The notes below the pieces were generated by a model. It did no database searches. It worked only from the letters and a program-made list of their open reading frames with translations, and was not told the DNA's origin. Positions 36,001-45,794 of a stretch of DNA of 64,000 nt are shown here, in pieces; the stretch's first letter is position 1, and the number at the start of each line of letters is the position of its first letter. The position numbers and the translations under genes were made by a program. This stretch comes from Gari tellinella (taxonomy: Eukaryota; Mollusca; Bivalvia; Cardiida; Psammobiidae): the NCBI GenBank assembly GCA_922989275.2, contig OV277864.1, positions 27,353,550 through 27,417,549 of the forward strand, written 5' to 3'.

Positions 36001-39000
36001 CCCGGGGCGGGGCCAATTTTGACCCCAGGGGCAAAATTTGAACAAATTTGATAGAGGACCTATAGGTTATGCTATGTGCAAAATATTTAAGCTCTGGCTC
36101 TTGTGGTTTGTGACAAGAAGATTTTTTAAGATTTCCTTATTTTTTCACTTTGGTTGCCATAGCAACCAGAGTTCTGCATGGTTTCAAATTCTTTGAACAA
36201 ATTTGAAAGAGCTTGACCGAAGAAACATTCCTGTGAAGTTTGGTTGCAATCAAGCAAGTGGTTTTGAAGAAGAAGATGTTTGAAGAAATTGTTGACGCAC
36301 AACGCATGACGCACGACGACGGACCCTGGACATTGACTGACCACAAAAGCTCACCTTGAGCACTTTGTGCTCAGGTGAGCTAAAAAGAAATGTTTTTGAA
36401 AGGGCAAACTGCAAGATTGGTTCTTTCATTTGTTATTATCAAACTCATAAAAATATCAATACAAGAGCCCCATGGGGCATATTTCGCTCACCTGAGAAAA
36501 TAGCTGAAAAAATGGAGATAATAAATTAGGTCAAGGACTGACCTAGATATGCAACAGACCGGAACAATTTGAACAAATTATGTAAAGTATATTTAAAAGT
36601 GTCACCATACCGAATATAAAAGCTCTGGCCATATTAGTGTCAGAGAAGAAGACGTTTGAAATTTTCTATATATAACTCTATGTAAAACTGTGACCCCAGG
36701 GGCAGGCCAATTTTGACCCCAGGTGCATAATTTGAACAAACTTGATAGAGGACCTGTAGGCGATGATATGTGCCAAATATCTAAGCTCTGGCCCTTGTAG
36801 TTTCAGAAAAGAAGATTTTTTTAAGTTATAATTGAAAAAAATCTATTTTTAGCTCCTGTGACCTAGTTATGCAACCGACCAGAACCATTTGAACAATTTT
36901 GGTATAGGACATCTAGAAGTGTCACCATGCCAAATATCAAAGCTCTGGCCATATTAGTTTCAGAGAAGAAGACATTTGAAAATTTCACTATATAACTCTA
37001 TGTAAAACTGTGACCCCCCGGGCGGGGCCAATTTCGACCCCAGGGGCATAATTTGAACAAACTAGATAGAGGACCTGTAGGCGATTCTATGTGCCAAATA
37101 TCTAAGCTCTGGCCTTTGTAGTTTCAGACAAGAAGATTTTTTAAGTTTTCAATGAAAAAAATCTATTTTTAGCTCCTGTGACCTAGTTATGCAACTGACC
37201 AGAACCATTTGAACAATTTTGGTATAGGACATCTAGAAGTGTCACCATGCCAAATATCAATGCTCTGGCCACATTAGTTTCAGAGAAGAAGACGTTTGAA
37301 AATTTCACTATATAACTCTTTGTAAATCTGTGACCCCCGGGGCAGGGCCAATTTTGACCCCAGGGGCATAATTTGAACAAACTTGATAGAGGACCAGTAG
37401 ATGATGCTATGTGCCACATAGGGCTGCAACGATACGCTCATGTAGCGAATACGAATACGTATCACGATACGGCCTGGCGAATACGAATAATTATTCACGA
37501 ATACGAATATAATTAATATATATAAATGTTCTATGGTATTAGATACTGATCTATGATTTAATTTGAGCAATAACATTTTGACATTGACAATAAGAATTTA
37601 CCAAATTTCCCCAAATACATTTGAATGTAGCTGTACATTTGCTGATGATGAAATAAAAGAAATATCAGTTGATATAAATTTTTAAATATATCAAAGTCAA
37701 ACAAAAGACACCCAGACTAGATTTTTTTTTCAAAATAAATTGACCTTGTATGATCCAAGTAACTAAGTATAAAAAATATGTATGCAAAATTGGATCTACT
37801 GCACTGAGAAAATCACATAACTAAACAGTTCAATCAAGGAGGGATCAAAATTATCTGTTTATTTCTATACTGTCCTGCTAATTAATCAAGCTAATTCTTG
37901 ATCAGGTTATGTCATAAATTGTGTTAACATATAGAGTCTAAAGATCGTAACTGGATAAAACAGTTACAATAGCACCGAAAGTATTCACGAAATTATTAAA
38001 ACAGGCTTCAATTTAAATGAGTACGTTCAGGCAATGGGACGCTTTGATCATTCTAAGTTTCGACCGACCGCCGGTATGCTTATCTTATTTCGTTTTCAAA
38101 ACAGTTTATATCTTGCATACCGTACTATCATTCTTTATCTTTTCATCAGACCCCTTTATAAACCCCAAAATGATGCCATACAGGGTCTTATATTTTGCCG
38201 TGGCTTCCACGAGCGGTTTCGTCCCGACATTTTGAGAGGCAATAACATTCGGAATGCTCTTAGGGGATTCGGTCAATTGGTGATTCATAACAAAACGCAT
38301 TGACAGCATAGAAGTTGTATTTTACGCCCGTTTCAATAACTTTGTAACATTTCAATACACAAAGTAAGGTTGAAAATTACAAAAACATAAGTTGCATGTT
38401 ACAAACGTAAAATATATGTCACGAATCGGCTCTTAGGTAATTATTATGCAAGAGTCAATTAGAGTCATCTCGCTGCCGATAGAACTCACCAGCCAAGGTT
38501 GATTGCGAAAAATATGCACATTGTTGCTGGAATACTTGAGTCAGTTTCTGTGTTTCTGTTCGTTTTCTTTTGATAACATGCATTTCTTTTCAATTTTCTA
38601 TATACTTGTATTTGTATTCGTTAATATTCGGTTCCTAAGGTCGCGAATACAATACAGTTATCGCCAGACACGCATATTCGGTGCACCGAATCCATGAGTG
38701 TATCGTTACAGCCCTAGCACTGCCACATATGTAAGCTCTGGCCCTTCCAGTTTTTGACAAGAAGATTTTTTAAGATTTCCTTATTTTTTCACTTTTGGTT
38801 GCCATGGCAACCAGAGTTCTGCATTGTTTTTAATTCTTTGAACAAATTTGAAAGAGCTTGACCCAAGGAACATTTCTGTAAAGTTTGGTTGAATTCTGTC
38901 AAGCGGTATAGGAGGAGATGTCATTTGAAGCAATTGTTAACGACGACGCACGACTAACGACGGACGCCGGACACAGGGCCATCCCAATAGCTCACCTTGA

Positions 39001-42000
39001 GCCTTTGGCTCAGGTGAGCTAAAAATGGGTACTTGTATAACACATTTTACATATAAAATCTTTGATGAAAACTTGGCCATCTTGCAAACCTCCGAACAAC
39101 AGTCGCCTGTGAACAACAGCCAGTTTTGCAAATTCCCTTAGGTGGCTATTGTTCGCAGGTTTGACTGTATATTGGTTTAGTCCAAGTTTTATATAAAGGG
39201 TGCCTGGTATTAATTTTCGTTTTCGTTTTGTTTTATTTTGGAATTCCTACCAGCAAACAGTGTAGACTTTGGTCAGATGCAGCTTTTGCGACGTCTGATC
39301 AGATTCTACACTGTTTGCCTATGTCCCTTTTATATGCCGCTAGGCAGGAATAGCTATTTAAGGTTAATTCATTCACCTCTGGAATTTTTAATGGACATTT
39401 TCCCATTACCAATAAAGTCTGGTATATTTTTTAAAAATTTAGAGTTGTTGTTTACTGCCTGGGGCCCTCTCATCAGAGTCTACACTGACTGCATGTGACA
39501 AGAGTACCCTTCACAAGTACACTCTAACGATGAGTATACTTGATGCTAGGGCTGAATGTGTTATCATACAGCAAAGAAGTAATGCAGAAATTTCCCATTG
39601 AACTTTCTGCATTAATTTTGTTCTGCATTAAGCAGTTACGGTGACTTACCTGTCTATCAGACTGCCCATCACATTGTATGATATTTGGTCTACTAGAGGT
39701 GTAAGTGTATCTACTGATATCTACAGCAGGCCTCCAGATAAGGGGAGTTAATTTCAAAAATAAAAATCTTTATTTCTGCTTAAAACCCTATGGTGTCACT
39801 ACTCATTAGAATCGTCTCGAAGAGACGATTCTTATGAGTAGTAACACCATAGGATTTGGCGCTGTATGAGTGAAAAATTGTTGGATTTGTTTAGATTCCC
39901 CCTTATCTGGAGCCCTGATCTACAGGTACGTACCGTATTCTATCACTGGTTCCACTGTAGCCCCATCGGCTCTCTATCTGGCAGAATCTCGACACCACCT
40001 GTTCTTTACCTGTTAAGCAGCATCTTGGCACATCCTGTAAGTGCAATCTCATATTACACATTTCAAAACTAAAATATCCACAGGAATGCACAGGTGAGAT
40101 TAAGTCAATTTTATCACAAATTTCAATTACAGCTTATCTCCTATCACCCTTATCCCGCCTAATCACCACTCAGCTGGCTCTTACAAACAGTTTGGATCCA
40201 GATCAGAAACTTACTAACCAGATGGAATCTGGATCATAATTGTTTGATAAATGTACACCATAACTAAATTTGAACAAACTACTGACATCAAATGGTTAAA
40301 ATGATAATGGTGTCTGCTATGAACATATTGTCTGGTGCAATATTGCTCCAGAAAAGGGGGGTAGTTCAAAAATTAAAATCTTTATTTCTGCTTTAAACCC
40401 TATGGTGTCACTACTCATTAGAATCGTCTCGAAGAGATTATTCTAATGAGTAGTGACACCATAGGATTTGATGCTAAAATAAGTGAGAAAATGCTGGATT
40501 TGTGCAGTTTACTCCCGCTCATCTGGAGCCCTAGTCTGGTGAAATGGAATCAATCAAGATGAACATCCTACTTTCTGCACAATGAACATGTCCATTGTTT
40601 TTGTTGGAATAGTTCAATGTCCTTTACAGGGATACATAAAAAACAACACAGTATTTGTATAGATATTGGTAATAGAGCAGTTGATCATATATCTATAAGA
40701 TAATGTAGACCCTGATAATGTAGTTCAAACTGTCTGCCAATATCCTTTAAGGGCTGTTCGATATAAAACCTATAACTTTCTTAGTTCAATTCCACTGTTC
40801 TAATCTTGGCAGTACAAGGTTGTTTATTTTTATCACTAGCTTTTCTACTATTTAATTCATAGGTTTGATAATTCTTGTTGCCAATTTGTTTGTAATGGTA
40901 AAATTGGCTATATGTCAAGAATTTTATGAGGGCAACATTTTTCCAATGACTCATTCTCCTTACTCTGTTAGCTACACGTGTCACAAAAGCAGGTTTCCAG
41001 TAGCTGACAGAATAGAAGAAGCCCCAGCCTTTATGATATTATTTATTTATACTATTATCAAGCCTATTTCAAGTATCATTTTCTTCGAACTCTTTCAAAG
41101 ATATAGTCTAGCCTGTTTTGAATGACCATTTAACCCATTACCCCATAAATATGCTTTTTTACGACATAAATTTATTCCTCCACTGAAGGAAATATTTTCA
41201 ATTTATACCGTCAGGAATATGTAGCAAAAGAAATATTTTCTATATTCTATCACCATATAGCTTAAATCAGGCTGAAAGTAAAGCAGAATGCGCCCCAAAG
41301 AGCATTCTGCTTTACTTTCAAGCTACTTTAAGTAGTCACCTGTTTTCAAAACCAGAAATGGGTTAAGCATTGAGATTATCTGGTAAGTATTCAATGCCAG
41401 GGTACTGCTAAATGCAGGATGAAAATAATGCAGAAAGCTCATGAGCTCCTGCAGGAGCTTTCTGTATTATTTTTATCTTGCTTTTAGCATCAAACAGTAT
41501 AAGAGATTGATTATAGGTATTGAACTGAACGGTCGCTTAATACAAATTTGACTGTCAACAACTTCATGTTGGTACAGTGCCATCCAACTACATATATAAA
41601 CCCTGCAACATTAATTGATGGTATAAAACTCCAAGTTACTGTCAGTTTAATTACTTTCATCTTGTTTTAAATAATGAGTCACATGCAGTAAGTAATATAG
41701 ACAAGCCTGGTTTGTAACACTGGTAAATCACTGTAAGATTTGGTGATAAACCATAATCTAAGACAGGCTGTCAGCATAAAAGTCAATGAAAGTTGGACTA
41801 GATTCACCATCAAGCAAGAACACTCATTGTCCATTAGCATACCTTACAAATCAGTATAATACCCATTCTGAATAAAACTAGTTCAAGTTTTATGCAGTGG
41901 AATTGGACCTTAAATATTATACAATATATAACGTACGGGAAAGCTCGGATTTTACTCTTTGGAGATCAGTAGTTGACTGTGGAAGTATTCCAGAGCTCTG

Positions 42001-45000
42001 TATTCTGTTTTTTCTCTTGATATAAGTATTAATCATCAACATTTAATCTTCCTGTTTATATCAGAGATTTGCTTTAATCTATGTACATGTAATCTGATGA
42101 TTTGTTTTGTGTGTGTATCCAGGGCTCCAGATAAGGGGAGTATTTAAAATAATAAAATCTTTATTTCTGCTTTAAACCCTATGGTGTCACTACTCATTTA
42201 CTCTAATGAGTAGTAACACCATAGGATTTAGTGCTGTATAAGTGAGAAAATTTTTGATTTGTTCCAATAACTCCCCCTTATCTGGAGCCCAAATATCTGT
42301 AACCACATAAACCAAACAATGAGCAATGATATATGTCATGGCTATGGAGCATAGTATGGACTACGGTACTTATCATAATATGTGTTTCTCATCACGCACC
42401 CACTTCAAAAGAAATAAATTTTAAAAAGTTGGTTATTGTTTGCTTGTAAAATGCACCCTGAAAGGTGCTATCATCTCTGTTTTAGAGGCTGCACTCTGTA
42501 TTTGTGCATTTAAATGGAATATTATATTGCATGCTGAATATGAAGTAACATAGTCAAGGGCCACTTTGGCCCTTTATCGCTCACACTATCTTAACTTAGA
42601 TTTTTACCCAACATGACCCTCATTCAACGGTGGCCTAGATTTCAATGAGGCAAATATTTTGAGCAAGTTTCATTAAGATCAAATGAGATTGTAGCTACTA
42701 GTCTTCTATAGTGTAAACAAGATTTGTCTATGATTTGACCTAGTGACCTAGTTTTTGACCAGACATGTGCCACTTTCAAACTTGGCTTATATTTTATGTT
42801 GGCAAACATTCTGACAATATTTCAGTCAGATCTAATGAGATGTGTAGCCCCTAGAGGGTTAACACTGTTTTTCTTTGATTTAACAGTGACCTAGTTGTTA
42901 ACCTGACATGATGATGACCAACATTTAGACCTGACCTAGATATCATTAAGGCAAACTTTTTGATCAAGTTGCATTAAAATCCAATGAGATTTGTAGCCTC
43001 TAGCTATCTAAGTGTTCATAAGGTTTTTGTATGATTTGACCTACTAGTGACCTAGCTTTTGACCTGACATGACCCATATTCAAACTTTACCTAGATATCA
43101 ATCAGTCTCATTGAGACAAAGATTTTGACCAAGCTGCAATAAAATCCATTGAGATTTGTAGCTCCTGGAGTGTTCACAAGGTTTTCTATGATTTGACTTT
43201 TTAAATGGCCCAGTCTTTGACTGGACATAAACCACATTCAAATGTGACTAGATATCAATGAGAGATACATTTCGACCAAGTTTCATGAAGATCTAATAAG
43301 ATGTGTAGCCTCTAGTGTGTTCACAATATTTTTCTATGCATGCATGGCAATAAAACGTTGAAAATGACAACTTGTTGACAATTCTGATTATTTATTTTAA
43401 TCTGAGTGGCAAACAGTTTGGGCCTGATCAGACGCTGGGTTACCCGGCGTCTGATCTGGTTCCAAACGGTTTGCAATAGAAATAATAGTTTTAGTGTAAA
43501 CACCTTTATTGGGAAAGGATAATATCTTCTCCACTGTAACCCAATACTCCATAAATGAGTCTTTTTGTTCCTCTAATCATTACCTACACTAGCTAGTGTA
43601 GTACCAACCTAAGACCTGAACATAAAAGACAGAACACAGTTCCAGTACCTTTCAAGACTGAAGCTTATACTTATAGCAGCTTGAAAGTAAAGCAAAATGC
43701 TCCTTAAACATTCTCCTTTACATTCAACCTGCTATATGTGACCCTGTCTTCAAAACTAGACACTGGCAATGAGGCTAAGGGGTAATGGATTAAGCAGAAC
43801 ATTGTCTTAACTGTTCATGCTTTTTGAGACCACTGATATTAAACAAACAGGCTTTACTGTAATTTTAGATAAAATTGCCCACAGGTACTTGCGGTTATCA
43901 TAGTGCAGAAAGAAACTAAATGTTATTTAGATAAACTAATGACTCCTCACACTAACAGTAGATTTTTTTCATCGGCATTGCTTCCAGTAAGAAATTCCAA
44001 ACACAGAAATCCAAACATAAATAACTTGAATAAACCTTTATAGATTTTGCTCTAGGTTGTAACAACAATTTGAGCCAAAATATTTCTTTTGAAGGAAGAT
44101 AAATGGAAAATCTTAACCCATTACCCCATAAATACGCCTTTTAATGCCTTTAATTTATTTCTCCACTGAAGAAAATAGTTCTAATTTATACAGTTATGAA
44201 TATATATCATAAGAAATAATTTCTATTTTCTAGAACTGAAGACGATACCTTAAAGCAGGTTGAAAGTAAAAATGTTATTTTTCTTTTACTAGATTAAATG
44301 AAGACTGACAGTATACCAAACAATCAACTTAACATTTTAGACATTTGCTTCTATTAAACTAAACACAATGGTGTGAGTCTTGTGACTATAATATGATATA
44401 TATTCAATAGAAACATCACTTTGCAGTGATTTAAATAATTATATATATATTAGTAAAAGGTAGTCATTCATGATTGATTAGCAAAGAATTTGATGGAGAC
44501 ATCTGGAGTACCTGAATTATTCCCACTTATAATATATGGTGTTATAAAGTATATTGAAGAAACATTTATATAAATGATATTTGTACATGTATAATATAAT
44601 AAACAAACCTTAACTTACCTGAAAATGTATAGATGGTTTTGGGTTGACGGTAAAGTAGAGAAACAGCTGGACAACTTCTCTGTCTTCAAGAACGCCACTC
44701 TGAGCAGGCCCTATAGCAAATTCTTCAATGCTCATTAATGGAAAGCGAATCAATCTCAGCGCCCTTCCAAGCACTTGTCTCTGGTTCTCAGGTGTAGGCT
44801 GAAGGTTACGCCTCTTACACTCAGCCTCAGACCACCTAAACACAGCATTACACAGTTTACTTTCTCGTATTCCCAATGTGTCTCTTTCTAGAACAACACA
44901 GAGTGTTTCATGGTCAATGTCTGTAAACCCCTCTGCATTTAGAGCCTCTGAGGTACTCTTATCAATAGTCTCCAGGCAAAGAGCAGCAAGTTGTGGTTCA

Positions 45001-45794
45001 TCAAATAACCTTGCCTGAGTAAGAAGCATGAATGCATTGTCACTGCTTAAATTTCTTTTCAAGAACTCTACACAAGCTTTTTCTAAAGCTGGTACAGCAT
45101 ATTTTTTGGCTGTGTACAATGTGGTCATAACAGTTTCTGGTCCAATCAAAACTTCATCTGAATACATGAAACGAAGCAGTGCTACAAAAGCAGAGGGCTC
45201 TACATCCGGTATTTCAATAACACTCTCAGTTGTTGCCATCTGCCCATTGAACTGGGCATCAAATACAGCAGAACCAACAGACAGTACAAATTTATGAGCT
45301 GGTATGAGTTGAGTATTTGGTGGTTTACCTACCAAAAAGTGTATGTCACTCATAATTTCTGTGTTCAGTAAATAGGAAAGTCTCTCTTTCACTGATGTTT
45401 TTGTTGCCTGCCAGTTGTATGGGGCGTTTGACTGGCCATTCAAGAGAGATACTGCAACTGGTGCTGCTGTAACTGGGACAATCTGTGATGACAGTGAAGA
45501 ATTGGACCCAGAGAATTCATGAACAGTCAATGTAGAAAGAGCAGCACCTAAACTAGAATCAGATCTATCACTATCCTTCCCATTATCACTTGGTAATGGA
45601 TTGCTACAAGCATTGAGATTTGCCTGCGATGAGCTGTTTGCTATCATAGACGAAACACTGTTAGAGTTGGATGCTCCATTGTGATTCCTTGATTGAGGAG
45701 AACCTGACGCACCATTTGCTCGACCATTGCTTTCATTAGAACGTTGATTCTTTGCAGCTGGTGGTTCATCTTTTCCAGGCTTGTCTTTCTCCAT
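26912..45794 (-). CDS. BTBD2: BTB/BACK/PHR domain protein, BTBD1/BTBD2 orthologue (whole gene, 5 coding exons)
   Basis: The coding exons, in transcript order, are 45794-44619, 40034-39934, 32254-32167, 28120-27974 and 27070-26912. Together they give 556 residues. All borders are GT..AG with phases that join in frame (0, 2, 0, 0). Domains: a Ser/Asn-rich disordered N-terminus (about 1-125), BTB (about 148-250), BACK (about 255-365) and a C-terminal PHR domain (about 393-556). BTBD1 and BTBD2 are Cullin-3 adaptor-type proteins reported to bind topoisomerase I and to sit in cytoplasmic bodies. Human BTBD2 is 525 aa. Invertebrates usually have one gene for the vertebrate pair, so the symbol could equally be BTBD1. 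The introns are full of MITEs, but the frame is intact. Confidence 0.93.
27072..27659. other. BTBD1/2 intron 4, part without recognised repeats
   Basis: AT-rich intronic sequence. Only short direct repeats seen. Confidence 0.5.
27661..27890. mobile_element. MITE family A, copy 16 (intron 4)
   Basis: Left AACCCATTACCCCATTTAT; right CTATGGGGTAATGGGTTAG. The hairpin is mismatched in one arm (TTGCTTAAATTTCAACC). Confidence 0.75.
27974..28120 (-). CDS. BTBD2: BTBD1/2 coding exon 4
   Basis: 147 nt, 49 codons, phase 0 at both ends. The acceptor TTTCAG ends at 28121 and the donor GTAAGT starts at 27973. It codes the PHR segment with TSFQCDG and [20 protein letters not shown], highly conserved in BTBD1/2 and related PHR proteins. 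Confidence 0.93.
28167..28240 (-). tRNA. tRNA-like SINE head in BTBD1/2 intron 3
   Basis: On the minus strand GGTAGCTCTGTCTTTAGAGC is A-box-like and AGGTTCGAGTCCC B-box-like. ACTCTC and GCGAGT can pair round CCTGTGA as an anticodon arm. The acceptor ends do not pair. It lies only 46 bp upstream of the exon 4 acceptor. Confidence 0.45.
28325..28573. mobile_element. MITE family I (TTAACCCTTTGAACCC ends), copy 1
   Basis: Left TTAACCCTTTGAACCCTAAT; right AGGGAGGAAAGACTTAA. The central palindrome (28403-28468) reads AACAGTGAAGACCCAGATCA with tip CTCCTAGGAG. Its right TTAA (28570-28573) is also the left TTAA of the next MITE. Confidence 0.8.
28570..28812. mobile_element. MITE family A, copy 17
   Basis: Left TTAACACATTACTACCACAA; right TATGGGGTAATGGGTTAA. 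Hairpin tip GTGCCTTAAGGCAC. It shares one TTAA with the family I element to its left. Confidence 0.8.
28850..29055. mobile_element. Fused MITE fragments (family E left part, family A right part)
   Basis: 28850-28945 carries the family E palindrome (TTATTTCAAAGTTAAAACG and complement) without its right terminus. It runs straight into the family A right-hand body (GAAAGTATTTCTTATAGTGC .. GGAGGAATAAATTAAAGG). Confidence 0.55.
29528..29785. mobile_element. MITE family A, copy 18 (full length)
   Basis: Left TTAACCCATTACCCCATAGC; right TATGGGGTAATGGGTTAA. Hairpin tip GCGCCTTGAGGCGC. A family B-type hairpin arm (AAAGCAAGATGAAAG) follows directly to about 29852. Confidence 0.9.
29907..30098. mobile_element. 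MITE family E, copy 3
   Basis: Left CAGTTGGACTTAGATACC after TA; right ATCGAAGTTTGACTG before TA. The hairpin has a few mismatches. Confidence 0.75.
30184..30931. mobile_element. hAT-type element with perfect 8-bp duplication
   Basis: Starts AGGGATGTGCAATAAA and ends TGGCAATACCCATCCCTAT (imperfect inverted ends). TCATATCT lies directly on both sides (30176-30183 and 30932-30939), the 8-bp duplication typical of hAT transposons. Subterminal ATATTGCAATAC motifs are repeated at 30214, 30847 and 30892. 748 bp, no transposase frame. Confidence 0.8.
30940..31864. other. BTBD1/2 intron 3, one hairpin remnant
   Basis: A family B-like hairpin without its terminal repeats at about 31203-31270 (AGCAAGATGAGAGTAAAGC and complement). 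The rest is non-coding. Confidence 0.45.
31865..32120. mobile_element. MITE family A, copy 19 (intron 3, close to exon 3)
   Basis: Left TTAACCCTTTCCTCCATAG; right CTGTGGAGTAAAGGGTTGA. Hairpin tip GTGCCTTAAGGCAC. It ends 46 bp from exon 3. Confidence 0.82.
32167..32254 (-). CDS. BTBD2: BTBD1/2 coding exon 3
   Basis: 88 nt; the first base completes an Arg codon split across the intron, then 29 codons follow. Acceptor TTTGTATGTAG; donor GTAAGT. It codes [20 protein letters not shown] and PTEYSVNIQ, the hallmark [16 protein letters not shown] of BTBD1/2 PHR domains. Confidence 0.93.
32387..32552. mobile_element. MITE family A, copy 20 (truncated in the hairpin)
   Basis: Starts TTAACCATTACCCCATAAAT and keeps only the first hairpin arm to AGCAGAATGCACC. 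Confidence 0.7.
32644..32908. mobile_element. MITE family D, copy 2
   Basis: Left TTAACCTACCCCCTACAG; right CTAGGGTTGAATGTTTAA. The hairpin is partly deleted (AACAGTGCAGAGTCTGCAGA .. GTATCTACACTATTTGC). Confidence 0.55.
33044..33273. mobile_element. MITE family J (TAACTCTTTGCATGC ends), copy 1
   Basis: Left CTAACTCTTTGCATGCTGG; right CCTGGCATGCAAAGAGTTAA. The central hairpin (33158-33227) has GGATCCTGATGAGACGCC and complement, related to the family C and F hairpin cores. Confidence 0.65.
33274..34614. other. BTBD1/2 intron 2, no feature recognised
   Basis: Mixed composition, slightly more GC and CpG between 33390 and 33960 than its neighbours. No convincing exon or repeat border found. Confidence 0.4.
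34615..35264. repeat. Degraded element with CAGTCAAACCTG start
   Basis: CAGTCAAACCTGTGTGAACG (34614) followed by repeated GAACAACAGCCACCTGT phrases looks like the left end of a TA-type element. The matching right end style (TTCGCAGGTTTGACTG) occurs at 39152-39167 after other insertions. The interior is non-coding. Confidence 0.4.
35265..36386 (+). mobile_element. Hairpin-ended repeat element N2
   Basis: The left end ACAAGA leads into stem-loop GGGCCAGAATGGCCC (35271-35285) and GATCGCTCACCTGA. The right end is a stem-loop of CTCACCTTGAGCACTTTGTG and complement (36349-36380), then CTAAAAAG. Inside are tandem units of about 320 bp, recognisable by GGTGACCCAGATATGCAAC (35521, 35843). Confidence 0.65.
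36461..39025 (+). mobile_element. Hairpin-ended repeat element N3, with a nested hAT element
   Basis: Left stem-loop GCCCCATGGGGC (36467-36478) then TTTCGCTCACCTGAG. The right stem-loop CTCACCTTGAGCCTTTGGCT plus complement (38991-39019) is followed by AAAAATGG. The same 320-bp unit as N2 starts near 36550, 36872 and 37192. It is interrupted at about 37420-38720 by a hAT-type element. Confidence 0.65.
37420..38720. mobile_element. hAT-type element nested in N3
   Basis: Starts AGGGCTGCAACGATAC and ends near GTATCGTTACAGCCCTAG. TGCCACAT flanks both sides (37412-37419; 38721-38728), with four extra bases at the right. Subterminal CGAATACGAATA repeats near both ends. No intact transposase. Ends of the same family appear near 55676 and 56165. 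Confidence 0.65.
39026..39363. repeat. Repeat ends between N3 and MITE D3
   Basis: GAACAACAGCCAG and TTCGCAGGTTTGACTG plus TA (to 39169) look like the right end of a TA-type element. A hairpin AACAGTGTAGACTTTGGTCA and complement lies at 39256-39318. Confidence 0.4.
39364..39563. mobile_element. MITE family D, copy 3 (degraded)
   Basis: Left TTAATTCATTCACCTCTGG; right CTAGGGCTGAATGTGTTA. Only one hairpin arm is clear (CATCAGAGTCTACACTG). Confidence 0.5.
39566..39640. repeat. Hairpin repeat family M
   Basis: CAAAGAAGTAATGCAGAAAT and the near-complement GAACTTTCTGCATTAATTTT. Lacks recognisable terminal repeats. Confidence 0.45.
39727..39917. mobile_element. hAT-type MITE family H, copy 2, beside a BTBD1/2 splice donor
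   Basis: Starts CAGGCCTCCAGATAAGG and ends CCTTATCTGGAGCCCTG. ATCTACAG is duplicated exactly on both sides (39719-39726; 39918-39925). The inner palindrome is CCTATGGTGTCACTACTCAT, then AGAATCGTCTCGAAGAG, then the complement. It lies in BTBD1/2 intron 2, starting 9 nt past the exon 2 border, and leaves the GTACGT donor intact. Confidence 0.88.
39934..40034 (-). CDS. BTBD2: BTBD1/2 coding exon 2
   Basis: 101 nt: 33 codons plus two bases of an Arg codon. The acceptor CACTTACAG ends at 40035 and the donor is GTACGT at 39933. It codes [12 protein letters not shown] and [14 protein letters not shown], the start of the PHR domain as in BTBD1/2. Confidence 0.92.
40035..40338. repeat. BTBD1/2 intron 1 with a hairpin remnant
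   Basis: AACAGTTTGGATCCAGATCA at 40188 and GGAATCTGGATCATAATTG at 40223 are the arms of a degraded family C/F/J hairpin. Confidence 0.4.
40339..40534. mobile_element. hAT-type MITE family H, copy 3
   Basis: GCTCCAGAAAAGGGG near the left and CATCTGGAGCCCTAG at the right. TCTGGTG lies on both sides (40331-40337; 40535-40541). Palindrome as in copy 2, with one mismatch at the tip. Confidence 0.7.
40535..41129. other. BTBD1/2 intron 1, no feature recognised
   Basis: AT-rich; short open frames around 40865-41125 show no family resemblance. Confidence 0.4.
41130..41366. mobile_element. MITE family A, copy 21
   Basis: Left TTAACCCATTACCCCATAAA; the right end is shortened (CAGAAATGGGTTAA). Hairpin present with the tip GCGCCCCAAAGAGC. 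Confidence 0.8.
41403..41487. repeat. Hairpin repeat family M
   Basis: GATGAAAATAATGCAGAAAG then a tip with GAGCTCCTGCAGGAGC, then the near-complement. Confidence 0.6.
41488..42119. other. BTBD1/2 intron 1, no feature recognised
   Basis: Non-coding AT-rich sequence. Confidence 0.4.
42120..42292. mobile_element. hAT-type MITE family H, copy 4
   Basis: Starts CAGGGCTCCAGATAAGGGG, ends CCCTTATCTGGAGCCC. The palindrome has lost part of its centre (CTCATTTACTCTAATGAG). No clear 8-bp duplication. Confidence 0.7.
42553..43335 (+). mobile_element. Hairpin-ended repeat element N4 (right end lost)
   Basis: Left GTCAA then stem-loop GGGCCACTTTGGCCC (42558-42572) and TTTATCGCTCAC. Diverged tandem units of about 140-160 bp follow, marked by GATTTGACCTAGTGACCTAG and TGTAGCCTCTAG. 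The usual right stem-loop is missing, probably replaced by the family F element. Confidence 0.5.
43336..43536. mobile_element. MITE family F, copy 2 (left end lost)
   Basis: The hairpin AACAGTTTGGGCCTGATCAG with tip GGGTTACCC is followed by TCTTCTCCACTG and TA at 43537-43538, matching family F copy 1 at 18890. Confidence 0.6.
43537..43793. mobile_element. MITE family A, copy 22 (diverged)
   Basis: Left TAACCCAATACTCCATAAAT; right AAGGGGTAATGGATTAA. The hairpin is reduced (AGCAAAATGCTCCTTAAACA). It abuts the preceding family F element. Confidence 0.6.
44113..44270. mobile_element. MITE family A, copy 23 (truncated in the hairpin)
   Basis: Starts TTAACCCATTACCCCATAAA and ends after the first hairpin arm (AAAGCAGGTTGAAAGTAAA). 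Confidence 0.75.
44271..44618. other. BTBD1/2 intron 1, AT-rich with a short TA run
   Basis: TATATATATATTA near 44440. GTAAGT donor at 44618-44613. Nothing else seen. Confidence 0.5.
44619..45794 (-). CDS. BTBD2: BTBD1/2 coding exon 1 (N-terminus, BTB and BACK)
   Basis: 392 codons from ATG 45794 to Gln392 at the donor GTAAGT. Residues 1-125 are rich in Ser, Asn and Gly. [20 protein letters not shown] leads into the BTB domain ([46 protein letters not shown]). The BACK region follows ([50 protein letters not shown]). These blocks agree closely with vertebrate BTBD1/2. An acceptor TTAAATTGTAG ending at 45823 puts an upstream non-coding exon before this one. Confidence 0.95.

Noticed and set aside
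38017..38303. Two overlapping frames (72 and 89 residues) as a transposase fragment
   Set aside because: They lie inside a hAT-type element but show no recognisable hAT dimerisation or catalytic motif.
39650..39720. Extra BTBD1/2 exon bounded by AG and GTAAGT on the minus strand
   Set aside because: At 71 nt it would break the frame between exons 2 and 3, whose direct join reproduces the known protein.
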